A stretch of 64,000 nucleotides of DNA from Balneola vulgaris DSM 17893. Lineage in GTDB: Bacteria > Bacteroidota > Rhodothermia > Balneolales > Balneolaceae. The position numbers and the translations under genes were made by a program. This document shows, piece after piece, positions 17,960 through 27,413 of the stretch. The stretch is taken from positions 1,527,338 to 1,591,337 of the forward strand of contig NZ_AQXH01000001.1 of assembly GCF_000375465.1 (NCBI RefSeq). The letters are read 5' to 3'. Below the pieces are notes generated by a model, which searched no databases, was not told the origin of the DNA, and saw only the letters and a list, made by a program, of their open reading frames with translations. Within the stretch, counting starts at the first letter, position 1, and each line of letters starts with the position of its first letter.

Positions 17960-17993
17960 CTCCAATAGGCTTCGGCTTATTGGAGTTTTTTAT
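17960..17993 (+). terminator. Intrinsic terminator of pepP with TTCG tetraloop
   Basis: CTCCAATAGGC pairs with GCTTATTGGAG (one G-T pair) around a TTCG loop, then TTTTTT. C(UUCG)G loops are very stable. The hairpin lies 30 bp past the pepP stop. Confidence 0.9.
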
Positions 17994-18071
17994 GCCTAAT
18001 ATCATTTTGCATTATTTAATGCTCATTCTTCCTATTCTTAGGCTTTCGCACTCACTAACTACATTGGATTT

Positions 18072-20156
18072 ATGAAATACTTATCTCTGTTGTTTCTACT
18101 GCCTCTACTATTTGTAAGTAGCAATGACGCACAAGCTCAAACTCCCCTCGACACTTTAAGCCTAAAAAGGCTGATGCATGAACCTTACATCCCTGGCAAT
18201 AGACCTAGCTTTATACGCTTTTCAGTAGACGGAAAGTATGCCTTCTATAGCTGGAGAAAGGTTGATGAAAAACGAAGCAAAACCTATAAAGTAAAACTGA
18301 ATGGCAAAGATGTAGAGGAAGCATCTAGTGACTTTGTTCGCTCGTTCACTTTATCCCCAAATGGTGATCAGCTAATTTATCAAAAGCGTGGTGATATCGT
18401 TATTGCGGATAAAAATTTCGAAAATGAACGCACCCTCATTGCTTCCAAAGGTTTCGATTATAGCGCCACCTGGAATACTGAAGGAACTAAAATTGCCTAT
18501 GCAGTGAATGGCGATGTTTGGATTACTGGCGTTACGGAATCGATGATTAAGCAGGTAACTGCAAAAAAAGATGAGGAGCCTAGTTATAGTATTGTAGGCT
18601 GGGGTGGCGACGATAAAATTGTTGTTCGCCAAAGTGATAACTCAGATTCAAAAGAATATTACTTCCCAGAGTACGCCGGCAAATATGTGAAAACGGGAGC
18701 TTCAAGACGTGGAGTTTCAACAAATAGCGTTTCTGTAGTTGATATAGCCTCAGGAAAAGTAAAAGAGCTATTTGAAGCAAAAGGATATGTACGTTCTGAT
18801 GTAAGTCATTCTGGAAAATATGCGATGACCGACGCTATGGATCCAGCTATGAAAAAGCGCACCATTACCATTTATGACTTAGAGCAAGATAGCTCTTACG
18901 TTGTATTTGAAGACTCCACTCAGGGTTGGTTATATGGCACAAATTCAAGTTTTGCCCCAACCGAAGACAAAATTATGCTTCAAAATGAAAAAGATGGGTG
19001 GAACCACATTTATACCATCCATGCGGATGGTTCAAACTTCAAGCAGCACACTACCGGAGCTTATGATATTCCATTTGTTCGCTGGATTGATGACAACCAA
19101 ATGGTAATCGCAACCAATGAAGTAGATTACGGCGAAACACATATCTACACCTTAGACCTTAAGAGTAACAATAAAAAGCAGATTACTAAAGCTGAAGCAC
19201 ATCGCAGAGACTTTAGGCTAAGTTCTGACAAGCGTTATGTTGCCTATTCAAGAACCTATTTTAATGAACCAGCTGACCTCTACGTTGTTGACCTAAAGAA
19301 AGCTGGGAAAGAAACTCGCATCACCGATACGGTGCCTGAAGGCTTTGCAGATATGGGATGGCAAAAAGAAGAATACATCCGCTTTACCGGCCGAGATGGG
19401 GAAACTGAAATTTCTGCATCAATCCTAAAGCCCGATCAAATTGATCGTGCTAATGGGAACCCAGTGGTTGTATTTGTTCATGGTGCTGGCTCGCTGCAAA
19501 ATGTATTTAAAGGATGGAGCTTCAGCTATTGGAGAGAGTATATGTTTCACCAATTACTCACTAAGAAGGGCTACTATGTAATTGAAGTAGATTACCGTCA
19601 CAGTACCGGTTATGGGCGAAAATTCCGTGAAGATGTCACCAATTGGATGGGTAAATATGAAACTGAAGATATCCAAGATGGTCTGGCACTTCTAGCTGAA
19701 AGACACCCTGCAGCTGACACCTCAAGAGTTGGTATTTATGGCGGAAGTTATGGTGGCTTCATGGCCCTTTACGCGGTAAGCCAAGCTCCCGAATCGTTTG
19801 ATGCTGCGGCAGCACTGCGTGCAGTTACCAATTGGGAAAATTACTACTACACTAACCCATGGTACACTCTACCGAGACTGGGAACTCCAGAAGCAGATTC
19901 AGCTAATTATGCTCGCAGTTCACCCCTTACTTTTGCAGAGGACCTCGACAAACCTGTGATCATTCTTCATGGTCTTATCGATAATAACGTAGGCTTCCAA
20001 GATGCCGTGCAGTACATCGAGAAGTTAGTTCAGTCAGGAAACGAGAACTTTGATATGATGATGTACCCAACCGAGCGTCACAGTTTCCGTGATCCAGATG
20101 CTTGGTATGATGAATACCGTCGTATTTACGAATTCTTTGAAAAACACCTGCGATAA
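18072..20156 (+). CDS. Secreted S9-family serine peptidase (DPP IV/prolyl-oligopeptidase type)
   Basis: A 694-residue protein with an N-terminal signal peptide (MKYLSLLFLLPLLFVSSNDA, cleavage near AQA-Q), so it is probably periplasmic or surface exposed. The N-terminal two-thirds is a beta-propeller-like region. The C-terminal alpha/beta-hydrolase domain carries the triad: nucleophile Ser559 in GIYGGSYGGFM, Asp637 in HGLIDNNV, and His670 in ERHSF. The GGSYGG elbow is typical of the S9B/S9C group. These enzymes trim dipeptides or oligopeptides outside the cytoplasm. It is likely part of peptide scavenging along with the M1 peptidase at 23424. It is transcribed alone, with terminators on both sides. 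Confidence 0.92.
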   Translation: MKYLSLLFLLPLLFVSSNDAQAQTPLDTLSLKRLMHEPYIPGNRPSFIRFSVDGKYAFYSWRKVDEKRSKTYKVKLNGKDVEEASSDFVRSFTLSPNGDQLIYQKRGDIVIADKNFENERTLIASKGFDYSATWNTEGTKIAYAVNGDVWITGVTESMIKQVTAKKDEEPSYSIVGWGGDDKIVVRQSDNSDSKEYYFPEYAGKYVKTGASRRGVSTNSVSVVDIASGKVKELFEAKGYVRSDVSHSGKYAMTDAMDPAMKKRTITIYDLEQDSSYVVFEDSTQGWLYGTNSSFAPTEDKIMLQNEKDGWNHIYTIHADGSNFKQHTTGAYDIPFVRWIDDNQMVIATNEVDYGETHIYTLDLKSNNKKQITKAEAHRRDFRLSSDKRYVAYSRTYFNEPADLYVVDLKKAGKETRITDTVPEGFADMGWQKEEYIRFTGRDGETEISASILKPDQIDRANGNPVVVFVHGAGSLQNVFKGWSFSYWREYMFHQLLTKKGYYVIEVDYRHSTGYGRKFREDVTNWMGKYETEDIQDGLALLAERHPAADTSRVGIYGGSYGGFMALYAVSQAPESFDAAAALRAVTNWENYYYTNPWYTLPRLGTPEADSANYARSSPLTFAEDLDKPVIILHGLIDNNVGFQDAVQYIEKLVQSGNENFDMMMYPTERHSFRDPDAWYDEYRRIYEFFEKHLR

Positions 20157-20183
20157 ACCGCAGAGCTTTTCCATCAAATTTTG

Positions 20184-20217
20184 AAAAGGGCTTCGATTTA
20201 TATCGATGCCCTTTTTG
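20184..20217 (+). terminator. Intrinsic terminator of the S9 peptidase gene
   Basis: GGGC-T-TCGAT pairs with ATCGA-T-GCCC (one mismatch) around TTAT, followed by TTTTT. It lies about 30 bp past the stop. Confidence 0.85.
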
Positions 20218-20320
20218 TATTTGGTCAATTTCCTTTTAAATCGCAAAAACCTCTGCTAGTCATTACTATTGGAGTTCAGCATTTTGTACATTCCTTGAGT
20301 TAGCTAAAGCTGTTTAAAGA

Positions 20321-22150
20321 ATGTCAGAAAACTACCGCGCACTTACTCGAAAATATAGGCCTCAAAACTTTGAGGATATTGTATCACAAGATCATGTGAG
20401 CAATACCTTGATGAATGCGATTAAGCAAAATCGTTTATCGCACGCCTACATGTTCTGTGGCCCTCGAGGGGTTGGTAAAACTACTATGGCTCGAGTTCTA
20501 GCTCGAACTATAAACCACATTGACAACAGTGTTGATGGGGAATCATTAAATCAGACACTCAACATCGTTGAGATGGATGCGGCTTCTAACAACAAAGTGG
20601 ATGACGTACATCACCTCCGTGAAAGTGTTCGCATTCCTCCTCAAAATGGACGCTATAAAGTTTTTATAGTGGATGAGGTGCACATGCTCTCTAAAGCGGC
20701 CTTCAATGCGCTCTTGAAAACACTTGAAGAGCCACCAGAGCATGCCATTTTTATTTTCGCGACTACTGAACCCCATAAGGTTCTACCTACCATTTTATCG
20801 AGAGTACAGCGCTTTGACTTTAAGCGTATTGGCGTAGATGAAATCGTACATCGATTACGAAAAATATCCGTTGATGAAGGCATAGCTATCGATGAAGAAT
20901 CGCTGCATGTAATCGCAAAGAAGGCCGATGGTGCCCTCCGTGATGCACTGGGTTTAATGGATCAAGCCATAGCTTTTTGTGGCGACACCATTACACATCA
21001 AGAGTTACTACAGGCCCTAAATGTTGTAGGTACGGATCGTTTATTTCAGTTCATGCAATGCGTTAAAGCTCATGATGCTGATCAAGGATTGGAGCTCATC
21101 AACACTCTTCTTCAAGAGGGGTATGATATACAAGAGTTTTTAATTGGCCTCACTGAGCATTTAAGAAATTTATACATCGCTCATCACAACGAGCAACTCT
21201 ATTTAGTAGAAGCATCTGAAGACACTAAGCAGAAATATCGTGAAACGGCTCCTGACTTTTCGCGCGATGACTTAATGAGAATGCTTCACATTGTAAGCGA
21301 AGCACAGATTAAAATTAAAGATGCTCATCAACCTCGTATTCAGTTTGAGATCACTCTTCTCAAATTGATTCATATGGAGCGGAGTGAGAATCTTAACGAA
21401 CTTCTAGCTGCCCTAGAAGAGGTAAAAAAAAACTCTAGTAATCAGCAAATAACTGCCACTAAGCCTGATTCGGAACCAAAAAATGTAGAATCACCTGCTG
21501 TTCAGTCTACATCAAATGCGGAGTATAATGGAAGCACAAATGGCACTTCCCAACCTGTTGATGTACCTCCAACCCCTCAAGCTGAATCAAAAGTTGAAAC
21601 ACCGACCGATGTAATGTTGGCTGAAGAAGAGGAAGAAGATGACGAATTTGATATGGGAACTCCTGTACTTCAAACTCGCCATACTAAACTCAAAAAAGTT
21701 GAACCAGCGGAAGCTAAAGCGGTTACTACTTCCACGCCTGTTGAAGGATATCAAAGCAGTAATGAGGAAGCCCCTAAAGCGCGAATCAATAATATTGATG
21801 AAGTAAAAGCGGCCTGGCCTTCCTTCTTAGAAGCCATAAAGGCAGACTTCCCAATTGTACTACAGCTTCAAGTTGAACGAACACAGCCTATTTCCTTAAA
21901 AGGTTCAGAATTAACTCTAGAATGTGACAACGCTCTGTCAAAAAAGATGCTTGATGAACAGGCTCAGGACTTGGCAAGGAAATTGCAGGAATGCACAGGA
22001 ACACTGTTTCGTTTTAACGTTACAGTTTCAGCTAAACAGCAACAAGAACAATCTGCCCGAAATCCTTACGAACGATTTAAAGAAATTCAGCAAAAGGATC
22101 CTATTTTGAAGGAATTAGTTGAACGGTTCGGAGCAGAATTAGAATATTAA
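20321..22150 (+). CDS. dnaX: DNA polymerase III subunit gamma/tau, zinc module missing
   Basis: Clamp-loader ATPase of the replicative polymerase. The AAA+ core is clear: Walker A GPRGVGKTT (47-55), Walker B VFIVDEVHML (114-123), sensor/arginine-finger region TTEPHKVLPTILSRVQRFDF. Between them, where nearly all DnaX proteins have a four-cysteine zinc module, this protein has NHIDNSVDGESLNQTLNIVEMD (about 65-86) with no cysteine. The tau part (about 365-609) is Pro/Ser/Glu-rich with an acidic run EEEEEDDEFD. The gene heads the conserved dnaX-ybaB-recR set. The short form gamma, if made, would need frameshifting; I see no firm slippery site (the closest run is an A8 near 21424). Confidence 0.95.
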   Translation: MSENYRALTRKYRPQNFEDIVSQDHVSNTLMNAIKQNRLSHAYMFCGPRGVGKTTMARVLARTINHIDNSVDGESLNQTLNIVEMDAASNNKVDDVHHLRESVRIPPQNGRYKVFIVDEVHMLSKAAFNALLKTLEEPPEHAIFIFATTEPHKVLPTILSRVQRFDFKRIGVDEIVHRLRKISVDEGIAIDEESLHVIAKKADGALRDALGLMDQAIAFCGDTITHQELLQALNVVGTDRLFQFMQCVKAHDADQGLELINTLLQEGYDIQEFLIGLTEHLRNLYIAHHNEQLYLVEASEDTKQKYRETAPDFSRDDLMRMLHIVSEAQIKIKDAHQPRIQFEITLLKLIHMERSENLNELLAALEEVKKNSSNQQITATKPDSEPKNVESPAVQSTSNAEYNGSTNGTSQPVDVPPTPQAESKVETPTDVMLAEEEEEDDEFDMGTPVLQTRHTKLKKVEPAEAKAVTTSTPVEGYQSSNEEAPKARINNIDEVKAAWPSFLEAIKADFPIVLQLQVERTQPISLKGSELTLECDNALSKKMLDEQAQDLARKLQECTGTLFRFNVTVSAKQQQEQSARNPYERFKEIQQKDPILKELVERFGAELEY

Positions 22151-22161
22151 AAAGGACTATC

Positions 22162-22509
22162 ATGAGTGACTTTAACATGGCCGACATGTTCGGTAAGATT
22201 CAGGAAATGCAATCTAAAATGCAGCAAACACAGGCTCAGCTTAGTGAAGTAGAAGTGGAAGCTGAAGCTGGCGGCGGCATGGTAAAAGTTAAAGCCAATG
22301 GTTTGCGCCAAGTGTTATCTATCAAATTCGACAAAGATGTGGTAGACCCAAACGATGTGGAAATGCTTGAGGACTTAGTGGTGGCTGGAGTAAATAAAGC
22401 CTTAGAAAAAGCTGATGAAGCTTCGCAAGCAAAGATGCAAGAAGCGTACAAAGGCATGATTCCTGGTGGTGGCATCCCTGGCATGGATCTTTCAAAGTTT
22501 GGACTGTAA
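22162..22509 (+). CDS. ybaB: YbaB/EbfC-family nucleoid-associated protein
   Basis: A 115-residue protein of the YbaB/EbfC family, small dimeric DNA-binding proteins. The Met/Gln-rich first helix (MFGKIQEMQSKMQQTQAQL) leads into VEAEAGGGMVKVKANG and the Gly/Pro-rich tail GMIPGGGIPGMDLSKFGL, all family hallmarks. An AAGGA Shine-Dalgarno site lies 5 bases before the ATG, 12 bp after dnaX. The position between dnaX and recR is conserved across bacteria and links it to replication and repair. Confidence 0.94.
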   Translation: MSDFNMADMFGKIQEMQSKMQQTQAQLSEVEVEAEAGGGMVKVKANGLRQVLSIKFDKDVVDPNDVEMLEDLVVAGVNKALEKADEASQAKMQEAYKGMIPGGGIPGMDLSKFGL

Positions 22510-22520
22510 AATTATAACTG

Positions 22521-22551
22521 AAAAACCTGTTGAACATTCAGCAGGTTTTAA
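22521..22551 (+). terminator. Hairpin between ybaB and recR
   Basis: AAAACCTG (22522-22529) pairs with CAGGTTTT (22542-22549), extended by TG/CA across one mismatch. The trailing T-run is short and is followed by AATT. It falls inside the normally continuous dnaX-ybaB-recR operon, so it may be a partial terminator or attenuator rather than a full stop. Confidence 0.6.
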
Positions 22552-22563
22552 TTCCTCAATACC

Positions 22564-23166
22564 TTGCAGATAACCTCTGAATATTTAGAGCGAGCCATTG
22601 AACAGCTTGCTAAACTTCCCGGAACCGGTAGAAAGTCAGCCCAACGCATCGCCATTCATCTTTTGAAGCAAAACGATGAATACGCCCTTAAACTTGCTAA
22701 CGCTATCGTTGACCTCAAGAATAAAGTAATACGTTGCGGTGTATGTGGCACTGTAAGCGATACAGACCCTTGTTCCATTTGCAGTAACCAAAAACGCGAA
22801 TCCTCTACAATTTGTGTAGTGGAAGAGTTTAATGATGTATACATCATCGAAAAAACCAACGAGTTTAGAGGACGATATCACGTGCTTGGTGGCGTGATTT
22901 CCCCAATGGATAATATCGGCCCAGACAACCTACGCATCAAAGAACTATTACAACGCGTGGGCGGAAATGAAGGCATCGAAGAAGTAATCCTTGCCTTAAA
23001 TCCTGATGCGGAAGGTGAAGCCACTTCATATTACATCAACAAACTACTGTTACCTTATGATGTGAAGGTAACTCGTATTGCTTATGGTATCCCGATGGGC
23101 ACCGAATTGGAGTTTATTGATGAAGCTACTTTGAGCCGAGCTTTTGCAAGTCGCAACGCTTTTTAA
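22564..23166 (+). CDS. recR: Recombination mediator RecR
   Basis: Works with RecF/RecO to load RecA on gapped DNA. The 200-residue length is standard. The helix-hairpin-helix is LAKLPGTGRKSAQRIAIHLL (about 17-36), followed by the zinc finger CGVCGTVSDTDPCSICSN (four Cys), then the Toprim domain with CVVEEFNDVYIIEKTNEFRGRYHVLGG and the C-terminal Walker-like TRIAYGIPMGTELEF. The start is a TTG at 22564; no closer ATG fits the family's N-terminus. It stands 54 bp after ybaB, behind a hairpin. Confidence 0.95.
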   Translation: MQITSEYLERAIEQLAKLPGTGRKSAQRIAIHLLKQNDEYALKLANAIVDLKNKVIRCGVCGTVSDTDPCSICSNQKRESSTICVVEEFNDVYIIEKTNEFRGRYHVLGGVISPMDNIGPDNLRIKELLQRVGGNEGIEEVILALNPDAEGEATSYYINKLLLPYDVKVTRIAYGIPMGTELEFIDEATLSRAFASRNAF

Positions 23167-23423
23167 ATCTGCCTTACAACACATTTAATCTTTAGCCCGC
23201 TTTTCATTACTTTGGTTGGGCTGAAAGCTTCTCAACACGTCTTTAACGTAGTTTTGCACAAGCATATACAACTGTAAATCTTAGATGCGTTACATTTAAG
23301 ATTCCTTGCTATGTGTGATGGCTTTCACCTTCAATAAAGGGATTCGCCTTTTGGGCAATACTACTTAATAAACTATTAACATCGTCGGCCATTAACGGCT
23401 TAAAGACGGTAAAACAATTACGA
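23167..23423. other. Intergenic region between recR and the M1 peptidase gene
   Basis: 257 bp without a supportable gene. It has several short inverted repeats: AATCTTA/TAAGATT near 23277-23304 around a 13-base loop, and GCC/GGC pairs near 23391-23402. A candidate promoter-like ATTACTTTGG lies near 23206. The clustering of short stems could mean a long structured 5' leader for the peptidase gene, but no known RNA family is recognised. Confidence 0.35.
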
Positions 23424-25304
23424 ATGAAATATCTATTAACACTACTATTGTTTCTCTCTATGAGCATCAGCGGTGTTGCGCAGCAGTCTACAGGCTACTG
23501 GCAGCAAAGTGCTGACTATACCATGGAAATTGATGTAGATGCCAAAAACCATCAATACAGTGGAAAGCAAAAACTAGTTTACACTAATAACTCTCCCGAC
23601 GAATTAAATAAGGTGTACTATCACCTATACTTCAATGCATTCCAGCCAGGAAGCATGATGGACGTTCGTTCTAGAAATATCGCCGACCCAGATCGTCGTG
23701 TTGGAGATAGAATTAGCAAATTAAGTGAAGATGAAATTGGATATCAGCGAATCCGCACTTTAAAACAAGATGGTAAACCTGTTAAGTTTACTACCGAAGG
23801 AACCATCTTAGTTGTAGAATTAAACAAAGCTATTAAGCCTGGCAAGAAATCAACCTTCGAGATGGAATGGGATGCGCAAGTGCCATTACAAATTCGCCGT
23901 TCTGGTTGGAATAACGCTGAGGGTATCGAACTTTCAATGAGTCAATGGTATCCTAAAATGGCTGAATATGACTACATGGGCTGGCACCCGAATCCATATA
24001 TTGGCCGTGAGTTTCATGGTATATGGGGCGATTTCGATGTGAAAATCTCTATCGATAAAGACTATGTAATTGGTGCTACTGGAATTCTTCAGAACCCAAA
24101 TGAAGTTGGTCATGGCTACGAAAAGCCTGGTTCTAAAGTAAACCGCCCAAAAGGAGATAAAATTACTTATCACTTTGTAGCGGAAAATGTAATCGATTTT
24201 TTCTGGGGAGCAGATCCTGACTTTGTTCACACTACAGCTCAAGTACCAAATGGTCCAAAACTACACTTCTTCTACCAAAAAGATGTAGTTACCGGTGCCG
24301 ACCCACAACGAAATGCACAGTTCAAAGAGAACTGGGAGCGTTTACCAGAGCTAACGGTGAAAGCATTTACTTATGCAATGGAGAAGTTTGGACGTTACCC
24401 ATATCCTCAATTCTCTGTTGTTCAAGGTGGTGACGGTGGCATGGAATACCCTATGGGTACATTAATTACGGGTGGCCGTTCGCTAGGTAGTTTAGTAGGC
24501 GTAACCGTTCATGAGTTTTTCCATAGCTGGTACCAAGGCGTGCTTGCAACTAACGAAGCACTTTACCCATGGATGGATGAAGGTTTTACAAGCTTCGCTA
24601 GTTCTGAAACCATGGCTTATACCTTTAACCGTGAAGGTGGTAATGTACATGCTGGTTCTTACGGTGGGTACATCAGTTTAGCCAAATCGGGGTTAGAAGA
24701 GCCGATGACGACTCATGCCGACCATTACAACACTAACCGTGCGTACGGCTCTGCTTCTTACTCTAAGGGCGCTGTATACTTAGGTCAGTTAAGTTATATC
24801 ATGGGCGACGAAACCTTCCGACGTGCATTCTTACGTTATTTCAACGAATGGAAATTTAAGCATCCTACTCCAAACGATTTACTTCGCATCATGGAGCAAG
24901 AATCAGGCATGATCCTAGATTGGTATAACGAATACTTCGTGAGTACCACTAAGACTATCGACTATGGTATTCGTTCAGTATTAGGTGCAGGTTCTTCAAC
25001 TAAAGTTGAGCTAGAACGCATCGGGTTAATGCCAATGCCTATAGATTTAGAAGTTGAGTACATGGACGGAAGCAAGGAAATTTTCTATATGCCATTACGT
25101 ATCATGCGCGGTGAAAAGCCAGCTGAAAATGATACGAAGCGTACAGTATTAGAAGACTGGCCGTGGACAAACCCAACTTATACCGTTGAAATCCCGACTT
25201 CAGCTAGTAATATCAAGACCATCACTATCGACCCAACACGTCGTTTAGCTGATATTGAACCGTCTAATAATACTTTCGATGTAGAAGGAATGATTAAGAA
25301 ATAA
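23424..25304 (+). CDS. Secreted M1-family metallopeptidase
   Basis: A 626-residue gluzincin aminopeptidase-like protein. The signal peptide MKYLLTLLLFLSMSISGVAQ predicts export. The zinc site is HEFFH (363-367) with the third ligand Glu386 in WMDEGFTSF, exact HExxH-x18-E spacing. The substrate/exopeptidase loop reads GGMEYP, the usual variant of GAMEN. The N-terminal beta domain (about 20-250) and C-terminal Ig-like segment are present. It probably trims peptides in the periplasm or at the surface for uptake. It is transcribed alone, with a strong terminator downstream. Confidence 0.94.
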   Translation: MKYLLTLLLFLSMSISGVAQQSTGYWQQSADYTMEIDVDAKNHQYSGKQKLVYTNNSPDELNKVYYHLYFNAFQPGSMMDVRSRNIADPDRRVGDRISKLSEDEIGYQRIRTLKQDGKPVKFTTEGTILVVELNKAIKPGKKSTFEMEWDAQVPLQIRRSGWNNAEGIELSMSQWYPKMAEYDYMGWHPNPYIGREFHGIWGDFDVKISIDKDYVIGATGILQNPNEVGHGYEKPGSKVNRPKGDKITYHFVAENVIDFFWGADPDFVHTTAQVPNGPKLHFFYQKDVVTGADPQRNAQFKENWERLPELTVKAFTYAMEKFGRYPYPQFSVVQGGDGGMEYPMGTLITGGRSLGSLVGVTVHEFFHSWYQGVLATNEALYPWMDEGFTSFASSETMAYTFNREGGNVHAGSYGGYISLAKSGLEEPMTTHADHYNTNRAYGSASYSKGAVYLGQLSYIMGDETFRRAFLRYFNEWKFKHPTPNDLLRIMEQESGMILDWYNEYFVSTTKTIDYGIRSVLGAGSSTKVELERIGLMPMPIDLEVEYMDGSKEIFYMPLRIMRGEKPAENDTKRTVLEDWPWTNPTYTVEIPTSASNIKTITIDPTRRLADIEPSNNTFDVEGMIKK

Positions 25305-25323
25305 ACCGTATTTTATGGTTGTA

Positions 25324-25354
25324 GGCACCAAGCTTTAGTTTGGTGCCTTTTTTA
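25324..25354 (+). terminator. Intrinsic terminator of the M1 peptidase gene
   Basis: Perfect 8-bp stem GGCACCAA (25324-25331) / TTGGTGCC (25340-25347), then TTTTTT. It sits only 25 bp upstream of the malic enzyme start. Confidence 0.9.
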
Positions 25355-25377
25355 TATACAGAAGACGAAAAATTGAT

Positions 25378-26526
25378 ATGTCACAAAAAGATTATAACTC
25401 CCTCTCCATAGAAGCCCATAAGAAGGCCAAAGGCAAAATCTCCATTGAATCGAAACTCCCACTAGATACTAAAGATGACTTAAGTATCGCTTATACACCT
25501 GGAGTTGCTGAACCTTGCCGCGAAATCGCCGCTGACACTGAAAAAGCATACGACTACACCGCTAAGGGCAACCTTGTAGCTGTTGTAAGTGATGGATCTG
25601 CTGTATTAGGCTTAGGGAATATAGGCCCAGAAGCTTCACTTCCGGTGATGGAAGGAAAAGCAGTACTATTTAAAAAATTCGCCAATGTAGACGCAGTACC
25701 TATTGTACTAAGCACTCAGAATACTGAAGAAATTATCACTGCCGTAAAAGCGATTGCACCAACTTTTGGCGGTATCAACTTAGAAGATATTTCTGCACCT
25801 CGTTGTTTTGAAATTGAACGACGTCTTAAAGAGGAATTAGATATTCCTGTATTTCACGACGACCAGCATGGTACTGCCATTGTAACTTTAGCTGGCATGT
25901 TCAATGCTTGTAAACTTACAGGCCGTGAACTTAAAGACCTCTTTGTAGTAATAAATGGCGCCGGTGCAGCAGGCGTAGCTATAGTTCAGCTACTATTTGA
26001 AGCGGGTGTTAAAGATGTAATTATGTGCGATAGCCGTGGTGTTATTCATAAAGGAAGAACAGACCTGAATGACACTAAGAAGGAAATGGCTGAGCTTACT
26101 AATAAATCTGGCATCACGGGTAAATTAGAAGACGCTGTTAAAGACTCTGATGTATTTATTGGAGTTTCAGCACCAGGCGTACTTACTCAAGAAATGGTAA
26201 AAACGATGGCAAAGGATCCTATCATTTTCGCGATGGCAAATCCTATCCCAGAAATTATGCCTGACGAAGCTAAAGCAGCAGGTGCTCGCATTGTGGCTAC
26301 TGGTCGTTCTGATTTTGCTAATCAGATTAATAACGTACTAGCATTCCCAGGCTTATTCCGCGGAGCATTAGATGCACGTACTAGCAACCTTACTTCAGCA
26401 ATGTTTATTGAGGTAGCTCGTGCTATTGCCGATAGTGTTGAAGATCTATCGGAAGAAAAAATCATTCCTAGTCCTTTTGATCCAAAAGTACCTGGGCGTG
26501 TAGCGGAAGCCGTTAAGAATATGTAA
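25378..26526 (+). CDS. NAD(P)-dependent malic enzyme, short form
   Basis: Oxidative decarboxylation of malate to pyruvate and CO2. The 382-residue protein has the malic N-domain ([63 protein letters not shown]) and the NAD(P)-binding domain with [13 protein letters not shown]. It ends near 382 and so lacks the phosphotransacetylase-like C-terminal domain of the long MaeB type. The cofactor (NAD or NADP) cannot be decided by eye. It is transcribed alone between two terminators. Confidence 0.93.
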   Translation: MSQKDYNSLSIEAHKKAKGKISIESKLPLDTKDDLSIAYTPGVAEPCREIAADTEKAYDYTAKGNLVAVVSDGSAVLGLGNIGPEASLPVMEGKAVLFKKFANVDAVPIVLSTQNTEEIITAVKAIAPTFGGINLEDISAPRCFEIERRLKEELDIPVFHDDQHGTAIVTLAGMFNACKLTGRELKDLFVVINGAGAAGVAIVQLLFEAGVKDVIMCDSRGVIHKGRTDLNDTKKEMAELTNKSGITGKLEDAVKDSDVFIGVSAPGVLTQEMVKTMAKDPIIFAMANPIPEIMPDEAKAAGARIVATGRSDFANQINNVLAFPGLFRGALDARTSNLTSAMFIEVARAIADSVEDLSEEKIIPSPFDPKVPGRVAEAVKNM

Positions 26527-26574
26527 GCCCTATTTAACTTCGCTTAAGTCTATAATTTTATAGCAACATTTCTT

Positions 26575-26611
26575 AAATAACCTCATCTTGTGGTGGGGTT
26601 ATTTTTTTATA
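26575..26611 (+). terminator. Intrinsic terminator of the malic enzyme gene
   Basis: AATAACCTCAT pairs with GTGGGGTTATT (two G-T pairs) and is followed by TTTTTT. It lies about 50 bp past the malic enzyme stop and 16 bp before the next ATG. Confidence 0.8.
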
Positions 26612-26626
26612 TATAAGTGAGGGTTT

Positions 26627-27370
26627 ATGAATTTTTACCGGTTAGTGCACTCTATAGAAGAGTTGGTTTACCAATTCGCCATTTGGTTACTTCTACTTCC
26701 TAAAACTATTATAAAGATCATTCGGCATCCAAAATGGATGCAACCATATGTAGAAGAAGAACTAAAAAAAGAACACGAGCACCGATTCCAAGAATACCTC
26801 TCTCCTATATTATTCTGGGTATTAATATCCGTGGTTCCCACCTATTACCTTGGCTTCGACTTCTTTAAAGGTCTGCTTTCTGAATTTGAATTAATGGAAG
26901 CTGAGAATTTCGAAAACTTACGAGCAGAAACCGTGATGGCAGGCATCGCGATGTTCCTTATTACAGGACCGCTTACCTTTTCAATTTTTCTGGAAAAGAT
27001 GTTGGGGCAACCCATCTCTTATACTTCTATTCGCGATACCTTTTATATACAAGTGTACATTTTTGGGCCTACCCAATTGTTTACCGGTCTTGGGCAGTTA
27101 AAAATGTTTGAAATAGTTGCCTTTAAAATGGACACCTATATGGATCTCACTAATAGTGATACCCTGTGGGTTCTATATTTTCTATTTGGTTCCATCTACC
27201 TAGTGTTTTGGACCTATCACGAATACATCGTGTTTAGAAGAACTTTGAAAAAAGGACGTATTCAAAGCCTGTTCCTGGTAATCATGATGGGAGTGTTCGC
27301 TTATTTTCTACTCTTTTTAAGCTTGTTTACCCTAACCACCATCGCTGTAATGAATATGGAAGGCTTTTAA
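26627..27370 (+). CDS. Multi-pass membrane protein of unknown function (Yip1-like layout)
   Basis: A 247-residue protein with a cytoplasmic N-terminal region of about 60 residues (basic and acidic, EEELKKEHEHRFQEY) and about five membrane helices: near 64-82, 105-125, 133-150, 180-203 and 215-240. The arrangement, a soluble head followed by loosely spaced helices, resembles Yip1/YIPF-like bacterial membrane proteins, but I see no diagnostic motif. It lies between a terminator and a convergent gene and so is probably alone. No function is assigned. Confidence 0.75.
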   Translation: MNFYRLVHSIEELVYQFAIWLLLLPKTIIKIIRHPKWMQPYVEEELKKEHEHRFQEYLSPILFWVLISVVPTYYLGFDFFKGLLSEFELMEAENFENLRAETVMAGIAMFLITGPLTFSIFLEKMLGQPISYTSIRDTFYIQVYIFGPTQLFTGLGQLKMFEIVAFKMDTYMDLTNSDTLWVLYFLFGSIYLVFWTYHEYIVFRRTLKKGRIQSLFLVIMMGVFAYFLLFLSLFTLTTIAVMNMEGF

Positions 27371-27413
27371 AATCCGCTTTTTCTGTATCTATAAACGGAT
27401 TCTACAAAGAGAA

